From positions 248,001 through 312,000 of the forward strand of contig JACGCN010000046.1 in assembly GCA_014905825.1 (NCBI GenBank): a DNA stretch of 64,000 bases, given 5' to 3'. The notes below the pieces were generated by a model. It had not been told where the DNA came from and ran no database searches. It saw nothing but the letters and a program-made list of their open reading frames with translations. This document shows positions 1 to 11,544 of this stretch, in pieces. Source of the stretch: Lyophyllum atratum. Lineage: Eukaryota > Basidiomycota > Agaricomycetes > Agaricales > Lyophyllaceae. Position 1 is the stretch's first letter, and each line of letters starts with the position of its first letter. A program made the position numbers and the translations under genes.

Positions 1-809
1 TTACAGACTGTCAAGGAATGCGGTGGTGAGTTTCTTTACTTATGCTGATATGCGATGCTTATAGTTTGCTAGGAATGCCATCTGTCGTTGCGGCTGATAA
101 GGGTACTGAACTTGGACCCCTCCTTGCTGCCCAAGGGGTACTACGGTGAGTTATGGTCATGCCTCATGCTTACTGTATTTCTTAGACTCGTTAACAGACA
201 GCTCTACCTTCCTGATCTCGATATCGAGACGGTGCCACCCTTCAGAACCGTCAAGAGTGTCTACAACATTACGCGTGAGAGAGCCTGGCGTCCGCTCCTT
301 GAGAATCACCTTCGCAATATTCAGCATGAGTATCACCATGGCCGAATTGACGGTGGCTATCATCCCAATGATCTAGTCCACAAGTAAGCATATCCCTACC
401 ATATTCCATTTAGTGATACTTACCGAGTTTTAGAGCTGTCGCTACTTGGTTGTGGGCCAAGATTGTCCAAGCGCGCCTTGACATAGTCTTGGAGGAACAC
501 AAGTACCACGTCATCCGCAAGCAGAAGAAAACGTCACTTCCAAGCGGTAAACGACGCATTGACTTCTATAAACAACCAGAGGAGTGGAATGGGACGCATT
601 GTCTCATCAAGGTCCCCGAGACAGACATTGATCGACTTATTGCGGAGCATGCTGATCATGAAGTACTTCAGTTTGGCAGTGATGAAACTGTAGCGGTTTG
701 CGAGCAAGTATACCAAGTCATCGGGAGCCCAAATCTTGTGGCATCGGAGGGATGGAACATATTTAGGGGTATGATTGAACAGATGGAGCATGATTCTAGC
801 CTTTCCTAG
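1..809 (+). CDS. Integrase-core (DDE) domain protein, 3' part only
   Basis: The 5' end lies outside the window. Three spliced blocks can be read. The first (about 70-145) encodes GMPSVVAADKGTELGPLL, in which DKGTE fits the second catalytic aspartate of a retroviral-type integrase core. The second (about 184-384) holds NITRERAW, which fits the third catalytic acidic residue. The third (about 434-809) holds WLWAKIVQARLD, an LPSGKRRIDFY block and a C-terminal GSPNL..GWNIF block. This layout agrees with my memory of the basidiomycete 'integrase core domain' family, stand-alone genes probably derived from transposons. Short introns with GT/AG borders separate the blocks, and the reading frame is open throughout, so the visible part does not look decayed. 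Its proximity to the alpha-kinase gene may or may not be meaningful. I am confident of the integrase-type D and E motifs, less so of the exact family. Confidence 0.6.
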
Positions 810-908
810 CTACATAATAATCGAAATATCTTCCTGTCCTCGTCACTATCCAAGATCATTTGGGACAAGCAGCTGAGTATTAGTCTCGGACGTCAGCAAT
901 TTCTGTCA

Positions 909-968
909 AAGCGATTCCGTCAAAGCTATACCGCCAAAGCGAATCGGCCCAAGCGATTCCGTCAAAGC
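909..968. repeat. Short direct repeats upstream of the alpha-kinase gene
   Basis: The 18-base word AAGCGATTCCGTCAAAGC occurs at 909-926 and again at 951-968. Partial forms (CCAAAGCGAATCGG, GCCAAAGCGCTC) lie between and after them. The cluster sits 90-150 bases before the next start codon, so it could be a promoter element array or simple local duplication. Confidence 0.55.
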
Positions 969-1003
969 AGCACATTTGAGCCAAAGCGCTCACCTACCTC
1001 AAC

Positions 1004-1009
1004 CTATAA
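1004..1009 (+). promoter_or_regulatory. Candidate TATA box for the alpha-kinase gene
   Basis: TATAAA lies about 50 bases upstream of the ATG at 1059, after the direct-repeat cluster. Position and sequence fit a core promoter. No transcription start evidence is available. Confidence 0.4.
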
Positions 1010-1058
1010 AATCCGGTGAGTAGCTTAGCATGCAATCACCCTCATTTATCTAAACAGA

Positions 1059-4000
1059 ATGCCGCTGCATTCACAGATCCTTAACCGTCGTTGCTCTGGC
1101 TGTTCTCACTATTCTGATCCATACCTTGACAAGGATGGTCACTGCGGCCATTGTAATCAGCGCGCCAAGGGAACCTTCCAGGAAGGCGTGAAGACTTGCG
1201 ATACTTGCGGCGCTTCTCATGAGCTGATGACTGGAACTCAATGTGGCATTTGCAAAGCCAGAGAGAACCAGGCTGACAAGGAATGGCCTTCTTGTCGCAG
1301 CTGCGGTGATGTCTACCAGTTCCTATATCCTGGTACCAACTGCGGAAGTTGCAACGAATATCGTACGTCCTTTCAAGTCATCCCGCTGTTTTTATGACCT
1401 TAGTGTCCCCCTTAGGAGGCACAGTTGGCGCCTCGGTTCGAAATGCTCTCGCGCAAGCGCCCAACCCGAGAGACCCTGGACCACCTCCAGCACCTCTTGC
1501 ACGCGCGATGAATATCCCTCAGGAGGTGCGCTATTCTCCTTGTTATTTTAGTACTAGCATAGCTGACATGCTGCCAGAACTTTGGCCTGTCCAGCTCCAT
1601 TATTGACAGCATGCGTAGCGCTGGTGACCGAGCCAGAGCCAAGTCTGCCTATCCTCAACGTGTCCCCAAGGGCAACCTTCATGGCGCTGCAGCCACCATG
1701 AGGCTCAGAGAGGGAAAGCCCCTGGGCAATATTACTATTAAGGTGGGTTAAGCCTCGTGCCCCGATTTGCTTATCTTAACTTCTAGTAATAGGTCTCAAA
1801 GGCATTCAATCACAAGCTGCCCAAGGCGAAGCGGGATATGGATTTAGACCCTTTTTCAGTAACCGTTGCTCCCGAGAAAGCATTCATGGAGGTTCTTGAG
1901 AACATTCGAGTTCATCTGGACTTGCATTGCTGCGACAATTATGGCTACCGGGTCCAGGCAGTGTACGTAGCTCCTATTCATCGTTCAAGTCTCTTATTTA
2001 TGACTACGATTTCAGCAATGACTTCGTGCTTCGGTTCGCAGACTTCGATACAAAGGTTGAGGACCATTACACTGGCCTAAGCGTAGGCGAATTATGGACG
2101 TCCTTCCCACCCGGCGCCCCACAGATCTCGGCAAAGAACTTGAAGATGAAAGTACTTGACTTCACTGTCAAGCTGAAGTTTACGCCTAAGGTTATTGCTA
2201 CTTACCCTCATCTCTCGTCCTTACTCATTTTCTGCGCTCCAGAATGATGTTACTCCCAGCCCCTCTCCGCGTAAGCGAACAAACACTACGCTTTCGACTT
2301 CTGAGACTGAGGGGCCGTCACTTAAACGTAAGTTCCCGTAGCTCTCTTATATCTCGAGCTCTTGTACTTATCACGTCTGTTCAATGACAGGACGTACCTA
2401 CTTGACAGTCATTGAGGCAGAAGAGACTCAATACATGGCGACTCGTGGAACTTGTACCGTGACCTTGGACGGAGCCGTCAAATGGACTAATGAAGCAAAG
2501 CCTCGCCTTATCTCGGTCATTAAAGATCAACCTGTGGCATCAGGAAAAACCAAACATATGTATAAGGTAAGCCTTGTAAAAATTCTGTATGGCGTGCCCC
2601 CCTGCTAATTGGTAATTTCGGTAGCTCATGATGGACGGCGAGGACTATGCTGCTAAATCATTTTTTGATATTGGAGTACCCAATCACTTCCCGTCGTTTG
2701 AAGAGAACAAGATCCACCTTAAGGAGGAGCTCTGGCGTCAAGAGCTAGCCAGTCAATGTGTCGGAGAGTTCGCTGTAGCAGTTATGGCCAAGAAGATATC
2801 AGCAGCTGGTATGTGATGCTATGACAGATGGTAAACTAGACCTAATAATTTCCTTAGACATCAGGGTTGCTTCTGGCTTTCTCCTCACAGTAGACAGTGG
2901 ACCGAACGCGGGCCAAACCTGGCTCGTTGACCCAATGCTGAGTAACACCCATGTCCAGAAATATTCTGGAACTATGCATGCTGGGCAGAATACCACCCTG
3001 CTTGGTAAAACCTGCGACGCATTTGCCCACTTCGCACTGGAAAACTCCGGTGGTCAGCTCGTGTTTTCGGATATTCAAGGTTCGTTATTCTTCGCGCCTA
3101 AGACTCATAGCAGCTCTAATTCTTTTCATAGGCATTTTGGAACCGAAATACATACAGCATGTCCGAGGTGTTGATGATCTGGTTCTCTTTGACCTTATGG
3201 TTCACACGTAAGTCCTTTACTCCTGACCACCATTGACTTAACTAAGATATGTCATGTCTTTTAGCGCCAATAAGTCAGGGGGCCTTGGTGACAGAGGTCT
3301 AACAGGACTGCGCAGTTTTGCAGCCCAGCATAAATGCAACTCGATCTGCAAGGCACTGGGCTTAATCAAGGCCGAAGTGCTTGTAGCACAAGGTGAAAAG
3401 CAGCTCTCGCAAGATGGGTCCCCTACCACCAAGAATGACCTGTCAGTCATTCCGGCAATCCCAGTTTACATTCGTATTGGTGAGGTGCTGCCGGTGGATC
3501 CTGCTGAGTACGACGCCAGCCAGCACTTAGAAGTCACCTCCCCTCAAATCCCTAATGGCGCCGTATGCACCGCTCACGTTCCTGAACGCGAAGATCAGAC
3601 TATGTCTCTAACTGGTGAAACCTTCACTTGGGGCCCTTTCACCATTCATATTGTAAGTGCTGCCTTATCCCGTTTTGAGTGTCATTTAACCCCAACCCTT
3701 ACTCAGGCCGTAATCAACTCACCTCGAGGAGAGAAGAGGATCTTAATTGCTGATCTTCATGGCGTCGATACCTCGCGAGCTCAGCAGATGGATGGCCATT
3801 GCCATAGAGAAGTATCACGCTATGCCCTAGCTCAACATGTACTCGCCGACTTTGACAAGGCCTTGACGGACTTGTCAGTTTCTAAAGATCTGTATTGTTG
3901 TGAGTACCTTCTTTCTGAATTATCTATTCCTGCTCACTGCGTAGCCTCAGCCTTCACAATTGCAAAGCTATCCGTGGCACTTCGTCGCCCTTCAAATGGC

Positions 4001-4453
4001 CCTCCCACCAGTGACCCTACCGCATCAAGAGACATCTGGTGTTTCATGGATGACCTGCGTACACCCAGCATGCCTGATCCAGTTCTAACAAAGACCCCCC
4101 TCATGGATGCCGCTCTCAATGCCTTGAGCCACTATGCCTACTCCAAATACGACGGCGAGTTTTTGTTGTCTGATTTTGAATGTACGATGCCTGCAAAGAC
4201 CCCTCTGATACTAGACTGACATGTCCGCGTAGATTGCTTCCATCCAGACAGCGCTCAAAATATCGTCGTTCATTTCAAGATGCATACGTGAGTTCTATCT
4301 AATTTACTCTTCAATCTGCTCCTAATATGTTTCATTGACAGTGAACGGGATGATCTCAGCTCCACAAATGGAGGGTCTGAGGCGCTGAAAGACTTTAGAA
4401 AGGCTCACGTCTGTAATGATGTCTGCCTTGGTCTGAAGCTGTCCCCAGTCTAA
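1059..4453 (+). CDS. Tandem alpha-kinase (atypical kinase) protein with N-terminal CxxC region
   Basis: The first exon encodes about 100 residues with repeated CxxC pairs (CSGC, CGHC, CDTC, CGIC, CRSC, CGSC), probably a zinc-binding N-terminus. After a linker, an alpha-kinase (MHCK/eEF2K type) domain follows, about 2385-3360: YAAKSFF carries the likely ATP-contacting lysine, then AHFALENSGGQLVFSDIQG, LFDLMVHT, and the C-terminal zinc motif HKCNSICKALGL. The frame runs on into a second segment that ends with a second alpha-kinase C-lobe: LSHYAYSKYDGEFLLSDFEC, NIVVHFKMHT and HVCNDVCLGLKL just before the stop at 4451. So one gene seems to encode two kinase domains, the second more divergent. No lysine motif is obvious in the second copy, which may be inactive. 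Alternatively these are two adjacent genes with a missed boundary near 3390-3460, but I see no stop between them. Alpha-kinases phosphorylate serine/threonine; no substrate can be inferred. Confidence 0.7.
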
Positions 4454-5275
4454 ATTATGTATCACCTTACTGTCCGGTGAGGTGGCTAGCAGGGCTGGCC
4501 GAGCAGAGGAGAGATTCACGGAGACGACGACTCAGACACGACACGACACGACATCTTCACGGTTACGACATCACGACATGTAGATTAGATTATATATCTC
4601 CTCTACCTCATGTTCCCCATATTTTTGGCTCTTGTTTTCTGTTCCATATCTCTACGTCTCATTCTCATTCGTGTCTACGTGTGTTACGTTACGTATACGA
4701 ATACATCCTGTTTTCGCATCTCTTCTCGTTCATGTCCCGGGTCGCGTCTCTCTCTCGTCTCGCGCATCATCGACTATGCGGTCCGAGGTTCCTTGTCCCT
4801 CGTTCTCGCACCCTTTGGAGATCCCACAGTCCAAAGACACCCTACAATAGGAATGTTATGTTCTTTCAAAATCATATCTGAATGAACCTAGTCAATTTTA
4901 GTAGTTGTTGATCAGATTGGATATACCCTCCCTTCCGCAGCAACTCCCACCCATACGCCCCAGAAGCCTCCGCCGCCCGTCCACATCAACTCCATGCGTT
5001 TTTCATACTGCGCCCCTTTTACGATCACAAACCTCGTAGCCTCGTCCAGGATGTCAGCAGCGGCAGCCTGCCCCATACCCGCCCTCTTCCCCTCTTCCCC
5101 CTGTAGATAATTTTGCGCTGAAAAGTGATCATCCATCGTGAGACATATATCTACTCTTGCAGCTGAAGGAGTCGACGTGTTTTGCGCGGATTACAGGGAG
5201 AAGTTGAGGCATTTGTCATTGCGTACCGTGCATACTAAATAACGCGACTTAGCAGGCTGTTTGAAGGATTCTATA
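4454..5275. other. Intergenic region, with one weak small ORF
   Basis: Between two convergent genes. It contains a short tandem run of ACACG-type units near 4535-4555 and T/C-rich sequence to about 4830, probably 3' flank. A 74-codon minus-strand ORF at 5136-4912, ending in a glycine/tryptophan-rich tail, matches nothing I recognise. It has no visible intron or domain and is not called as a gene. Confidence 0.5.
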
Positions 5276-8200
5276 TCATGGCACCGTTACAAGGTCAGGG
5301 CCAGAATATACAAGCGGAGTGACTGGGGTCCTGATCTCAAGAAACAATGGCCGACCGTCAAACATGGCCACCGAAACCAGAATTTGACCTTGCGGGTAAA
5401 GACCACCGTAAACAAGTGCAAAGTTACTTGGTTCCGTGTACTGAAGCGACAGAAAATTAAATGTTAGATTCGGTAGCGAAACGTGATCAGGGCCATACAT
5501 AAAGATGGGCCGCGATAGCAAAGAGATTCATTGGCTTTCCTTTCCGATCCAAAAGGCGACTACGCCGAAGGAATTCGATACTGAACCTGAGGTGATGAAG
5601 TAACTGCTGCTTTCCTGTGTCCGAGCCAAAGCTGATGTGCGGCAGAGCCATCATGCTCTTCACGGCATTGACCGCTACAGGGGCATAGTTTGACCCTTCG
5701 AGGAGGTTAAGAAGACGGATCGTGAGAGTCGAGGTCATTGGGAAATTGCCGCCTAACGATGGTAATTTTGATAGAACAAGCCGCTTGACTCGTTCTAACG
5801 ACATTCCATAGAATACAACGTTACCCAGCAAGTCATATCCGCGGCGGCCAGCACGGCCAGCACATTGGCGGTACTATGATTCTCGTGAACATGGCACTTT
5901 CGTCGAAAATGAACGGAGATCCCACCTGTAGCGCAGTCAAATACGGAGAATCTCCACAAAATATGGACGTTTTGGTGGGAGCATTGATCTCCAGTGCGAG
6001 CGTCCCTGTAGAAGCAATTAAGACAAAATATTGTGCAAGACCTTAACACTTACCTGTTGCGATAACAACGCGAACGAAGCCCAGCCTGAACAAACTAAGT
6101 GTGGATAAAACCAGAGTTATTTGTGTTTTCAAAGACAAATCAACAGCATACCTTTCGACTAAACTTCGGTACCGTTTATTCATACCCGAGTGATGAACTG
6201 CGATTCCCCTCTTCAACGCATCCAAAGCCCAGGATTGGGTAGATGTCCAGCGGTGCAGGTCACGTATCTCTCCTTCAAGATCCGCTTTCGAGTAAGACGT
6301 ATGCCCCCCTACGAATGAAAATTCCGGGGACGGATCATCTGGATTGAACGAGCTCTCCCAGGATGAGTTAACACTAGAAGAAGGTTCTGCATCGTCATCC
6401 TTTTTCTGCCTTTGTGCCCGTTCCGCCAGACGTTCTCGCTGTTTTGAGCGCAGTTTCCAACTCTCCCAGTCCTGCAGCTTTCTCTGCCATTCCGGGCTTT
6501 TTGACCGCCATGTCTCCTCCGCTGTCTCGAGTGAAGCTAAAATCGACTGAGCCATATGCTCGCAATCAGAGCGATCGAAATTGAAAAGTATTGCGGGCTA
6601 CATCTAATCGTTATAGCATATGATGACCTGGCAGGATAATGTACTTACGAGTTCGCCTCTGGAATTCAGGTCGGCCAGGAGGTAAATCAGGTTGCTTCTG
6701 AACATGTCCCGCGAAGGCGCGGCATGAAGGAGTGTCCCGGCCGAAGCTAGGGTGGGATCCTCCAGTCGACGTATGACGTGGTGAAGAGATGAGGGAGCTT
6801 GCGCATCAAACGACGTGATCAATGTCGATATGATGGCCTTCAGCTTGGATTCGTACAGCAAAATATCCTTTTGCCTCAACATGCCCGGCGTCGACGCAAA
6901 GAAAACGATGGGTTCCAGTTTTGCCACATCATACTCTCCTGCACCTTCATAAGCGGCCAAGGCTTCATAGAGGCTCAGGGTATCGCGAGCCTCCAGAGCA
7001 AGGTCTGTAGGAAGTGATCGAACGCCGAAATCGAGTAGAGATATAGGATGAAGGAATCTGGACCGCTCTGATGGTGTGTGTGTGGCCAAACCCGCGAAGT
7101 GTGCCTTAGGGTTCTCGGTGAGGTTGTAAAAGAATTTGCGCAAGTGTGAGTATCGATGGGGGTATTGGATAAACTTGTGGGAATATCCATGCGCTTCTTG
7201 GACAGATTCCAGCCACGAGTTAAACCTGTCGGGAGAGCCGATAGTGGCAGAGAGTCCACTACGAAAGTAGAGCGAGGTTAGTATTTGGTATATATAGAGA
7301 CTTGGGACAGGCATACATGATTGGACATGGCGCAAGAAGAATAATCTGCTCCCACACAGCGCCACCTTCTTGCTGACCGATCGAGTGAATTTCATCCAGG
7401 ATGATGCTAAATAATCATGGGTTTTGTCGGAAACATGATCGAATAAGCATTGGCGAGCATACCTTTTGATCCTCGAGGTCCAGACCCGAGCAAGAGGAGG
7501 CGAAAGCAGCATGATGGACAGCATCTCCGGAACAGTCACCAAGATCTGGCATTTCTGAGGGTCATTGATGCGATAGTCCCGGGTGTGAATAGCCCAGCAG
7601 CTTTCTAAATATTAAAAACGGGGTGAGTGAAATTGTGAATTCTACGGGAAAGACATTACGTACTTCCGCTCAGATTCTTACTAAACCGCGCGTATATCTC
7701 GGCCGCTATCTGGGTGACGAGTGCTTTTGTAGGTGCAATATAGACTAAGATACCATCGTCAGAGCCCCTCAGCACCTTCTCCATTGCGTAAAATGAGATG
7801 AATGTCTTTCCCGCACTGGTAGGTGCTTTGCATTCAAACATCAGTTTTTCAACCACTTGAATACCTGATGAAGAGCACGTACCGACCACCAGGAGGGAGT
7901 TATCAGCGTCAATACAGTCAAGCACTTCACGCTGCCATGCATCCGGATCGAACGACACACGACTATCTGGGGAACTCTCCATGCTCCTGTCCATGTACTC
8001 GCCGAACAGCCGCAGCTGCCATACTACAGGATGCTCTGTGATGTGCATAAACTGGTGGTGCGGCGCTTTAGTCTTCGACCGTAAGAGCTTTATGAACTTG
8101 AAATTGAGCGCTGCATCTGGTTCCGTGGTATCAAGGAGGGACGTAGCGTAGTCGCCGAAGCCTAAAGATTGAAGGACGGCTGAGAGGGCGGCTGCAATTG

Positions 8201-10619
8201 TCGATGTAATGAGCCGTCGGTCTCCCATATCTTTGATAATGCGCATGATGCACACAGTATAATCATCACGGATAGGCGCTGAATCTGGGTCACGCTCGCC
8301 GACCCATGAGAGCAGCTGCAGATGTATACTGTAAAGGCGCATCTCCCCACCCGTTAGCCGTTCTGCAGCCCTTTTGTTGCGTAGAAGAGCCTTGAGCTGC
8401 TCGACTTTCTGAGACGTTGAGAGCTTAGACATCAGACTAAGCTGCTCTCTCCACCATAATTCAGATTCGTTAGTGTCCTGCGCGGTCTTCTCTTTCGCGA
8501 TCTTCTGGCGCAGTTTATCGGCAGACGAAATTTTGAGTTGCTTGGGAATTTTGATCTTTCACAAATCGGATGGGGCTCAATGAGCCGCGCTTGATATGAA
8601 AGTAAGAAGGACTATACCTGTACAGGGGGCACGCGCTGAGGCTTAGGGGCGATCTTCGTGGACCCCACCGGTGCAATCACGATCTGTTGAAGACTTCCTC
8701 CAGACGCTCCCGTGAGCGTTCCAGCTTGCACTTGCATGGTGGCCATGAATCGCTGATTCCGCTTCAGGATCCGACGCTGAGCACGTTCGTCTACCGGATT
8801 TGAAGGAGCGCCACCCATATGACTGGATAATATCGCTTTCTTGTTATGCCAATGCTGCGTGTCGGAGAAAAGGGTGCCTGGCCCAAAATCAAGTCGCGTA
8901 GATGATTTTGCGTCGTCTGTATCATGGACAGGAACTCTGACTAGGGAAAGCTCGGCATTGAAAACGTCGTTCTCGAAAGGTAGCAGACGAAAGGGCAAGG
9001 CTGCCACAGTTGTGGCGCTTGCCGGCAGCTCGCGCTGCGGGAATCGTTTCGAAAATGCTTTCAGATTGACCGGTGCCAAACCGAGCTTTGACCAAATATT
9101 CTGGACGGAAATAAAAGCCGGTTGACCAATGGAACTTGGCAGCTCTTCCGAGGGATGAAGGATTATAAAGCGTATGAGGGAGCAATAGATCCTACCATCC
9201 ATTTCTGGGGTAACGGAAATTTTAGAAATGACTACGTTCGCAATTACGAAGACCATCGGTAAGAAGTCTCTGACAACGATGGTAGAGAGGCTGGAGCTTA
9301 GGCATTCGTACGACCTAGCACGCTCTTGGACAGAGAGCTGTCGAAGGAGAAGACAGTGGATGACAAAGATATACAGCAGCTCAATCGAAGATGAGGACCT
9401 GTCGGCGGCTATGAAGCTGCGGGCGATCTCTAGGATCGAAGTGCAGTATTCGTCAAGGGCGTCTGGCGTGCGATCCGGTAGCAGTAGCTCTTTGCTCCTA
9501 ACATTCTGGATCGCGGCTGGAGGCGGAATAGACATGGAGACATGAGGAGGTAACATGGCTCTGAGATCATCATCTAAGGACGAGGTGGTCTTATCCAATA
9601 TAACATGCAATGATTCTGGAAATGTCGCCTGACTGTGGGAGTCGCGAACTTGCTCGAATACGAAAGAGAGAATCTATTAACGGTGAGTTTCATGGCTGAG
9701 AGGATAGGTACACGGAATGACCTTGGAGTCACGGTATTCGGCTCCCTTTAACAGTGCTATCGGAAGGCCACGAGATAATAGGTCAAATACGAATATGCGT
9801 TGCATTAGCACTTTTTCAGTGGAGAGCCTCTTTGGATGGTTATCCAGTACACCTCCGTCGTTGATCAGAACGAACATCGGCTAAACAGCAAGATTAACTA
9901 GTACCAAGGGAAAGGATCAGACCGGCAAGAGATGATACCTTTCTGGTCACCTCGTATCGAAGCCACAAAGGATCGTGTAGATCTTCAAACATGTAAACTG
10001 GAAGCCCTAATTTTAAGATATGCTTGGAGAGCAAAGTGCGAGCGAGTAACCGCGAAAAGACAAGAAACGGAGTTCCTCCAGTTTGCAGAGTAGCATGCGA
10101 GTTGGCTGCAGGTACAAGGAAGATACGTCAGAAAAAACGAGTAAACGTGTCAAAGGGTATGGACCTCTCCAGAATACAATGTCGATCTTCGCCGATCTTT
10201 CGGTAAATTTGAGCAGCGCTCTCTCTAGGATGTGATAGGCATGCAAGATCTGGAAACTTGGTTCTGCAAAATGATCATGTCAACAAGGAATGTGTCAAAG
10301 AATCATGTACTCTACCTCCATCGCGAGCGATTGCGAGTAGGGGATCATCAAGGACGACTTGTAAAAGCGACTCCCCTATGGTCGTGGGTCAGAGAATGGA
10401 ATAAAGAGATTGTAAAATGGATGGGACAGACAAACCATCGATAACAAACGGTTCGCTACCTGCATAGTCTCCCAATAGATCCATCCATCTGGCCCTCCGT
10501 GTCGCGGGTCTGTACCACTCTCTATCAACATATTCTAATGCCTCTTCTGCGCTGAAATCCGATGCCTGCGAGGCGTCCGGTGGGTTTTCATCAAGGTTGT
10601 TGAAATTCTCCAGATCCAT
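5276..10619 (-). CDS. DDX60/Ski2-like DExH-box RNA helicase, C-terminus apparently missing
   Basis: Large multi-exon gene; the start is placed at the ATG at 10619 ([14 protein letters not shown]). Early exons hold [22 protein letters not shown] and a NDGGV block typical of DDX60-like proteins. The helicase core is easy to follow: DAWQREVLD, Walker A PTSAGKT (about 7804), the DEIH box (about 7390), [29 protein letters not shown], and [10 protein letters not shown] (motif VI). Downstream is the conserved [14 protein letters not shown] / [20 protein letters not shown] block. Family members are ATP-dependent RNA helicases; the animal member DDX60 is linked to antiviral RNA sensing, and the fungal role is not settled. 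Two oddities: motif V reads [12 protein letters not shown], with Glu (codon 5991-5989) where Gly is usual; and after [10 protein letters not shown] the expected C-terminal few hundred residues are absent, the frame ending in unrelated sequence at 5276. The gene may be a truncated or decaying paralogue, although all introns still splice in frame. Confidence 0.8.
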
Positions 10620-11544
10620 TGCACTAAAAGACGTGGGCGGTGTGAGGGTGGCAGAAAGGTGTGATTCAGAAGCAGCCTCCAAAAAAAGGGGTCGAGACTT
10701 GGTTCGATCACACTCTAGCGCCCATCACGGCATGCGGCCGGCCACGTTGTTCTAGCTATACGGCCACATCCTTACGTTCTTGACAGACAGCTATGGTTTT
10801 ACACCGTTTGCTGGCCGCTGAGAAGCGAAGGAAAATCATTTCGAGGGAGACTATCAAACGAGCGTTTGGCATACAACCCGTTTTTGGAGGTGGTTTATCT
10901 CGTAGAAAGCGTAGACTTCTGGTCATTAGCCGTTGCTGACGACTTGAGGGAGTTCTCGAGTGAAAGCAGCCTACAAGGTCAGAACGAAATTCTTGGAACG
11001 GAGAAGGTGTTTGTTTTGCCTTATTTTCCCCCGACTCCCGAGTCCCGAGGGTTTCCTGTGGCATCACAACTGTTCCGCATTTCAATTGCCTATCCTCGGC
11101 TCGTCCTCAGCTGCTATTCTTCTCCTCTGCTTGAACATAACCTTCCTGTCAATGCGCCAGCTTTCTGCTCATCATCTATGCTATCCGTAGCTTGGATTTT
11201 TGCAAGGCACTCGCCAACCCAATCAAGATTTACTTCAAGGCTATCACCGTAGAGTCAGCGTACACCACTGAACTTCGAAGAGACGCTGGCGTTTTTCTTC
11301 GCTTGTGCTGATCTTCTCACAATCTGATATCATTGGAAAGCTTTGTCCATAAGTAAGTAGAAGTGGGCTTCTTATGGGACAGCTAGGGGACTCCGTTCCG
11401 GCTTCCGAGGTTTGGAAAACAGGTTCATCATCGGACCGTCTGTCGGCCCGGTTCCCTTTTGCTTCCCTTTAAAATCAGTCGAAATCTCATTCAGCTCCCA
11501 TAATCTTATCTTCCCATCTACCGGCAGCGCACGTTTCTTTCGCT
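10620..11544. other. Divergent intergenic region between helicase and reductase genes
   Basis: Both flanking genes point outward, so this segment should hold both promoters. ORFs here are short, overlap on both strands and show no domain. The pyrimidine-rich stretch from about 11440 to 11544 (TTCCCTTTTGCTTCCCTTTAAAATC, then a CTTTCG run up to the ATG) looks like a typical fungal core promoter and leader for the reductase. Confidence 0.5.

Noticed and set aside
4912..5136. 74-codon minus ORF with a Gly/Trp-rich tail
   Set aside because: Starts with ATG and is clean, but nothing in it is recognisable. It was considered as the lost end of the helicase gene, but shows no match to that family's C-terminus.
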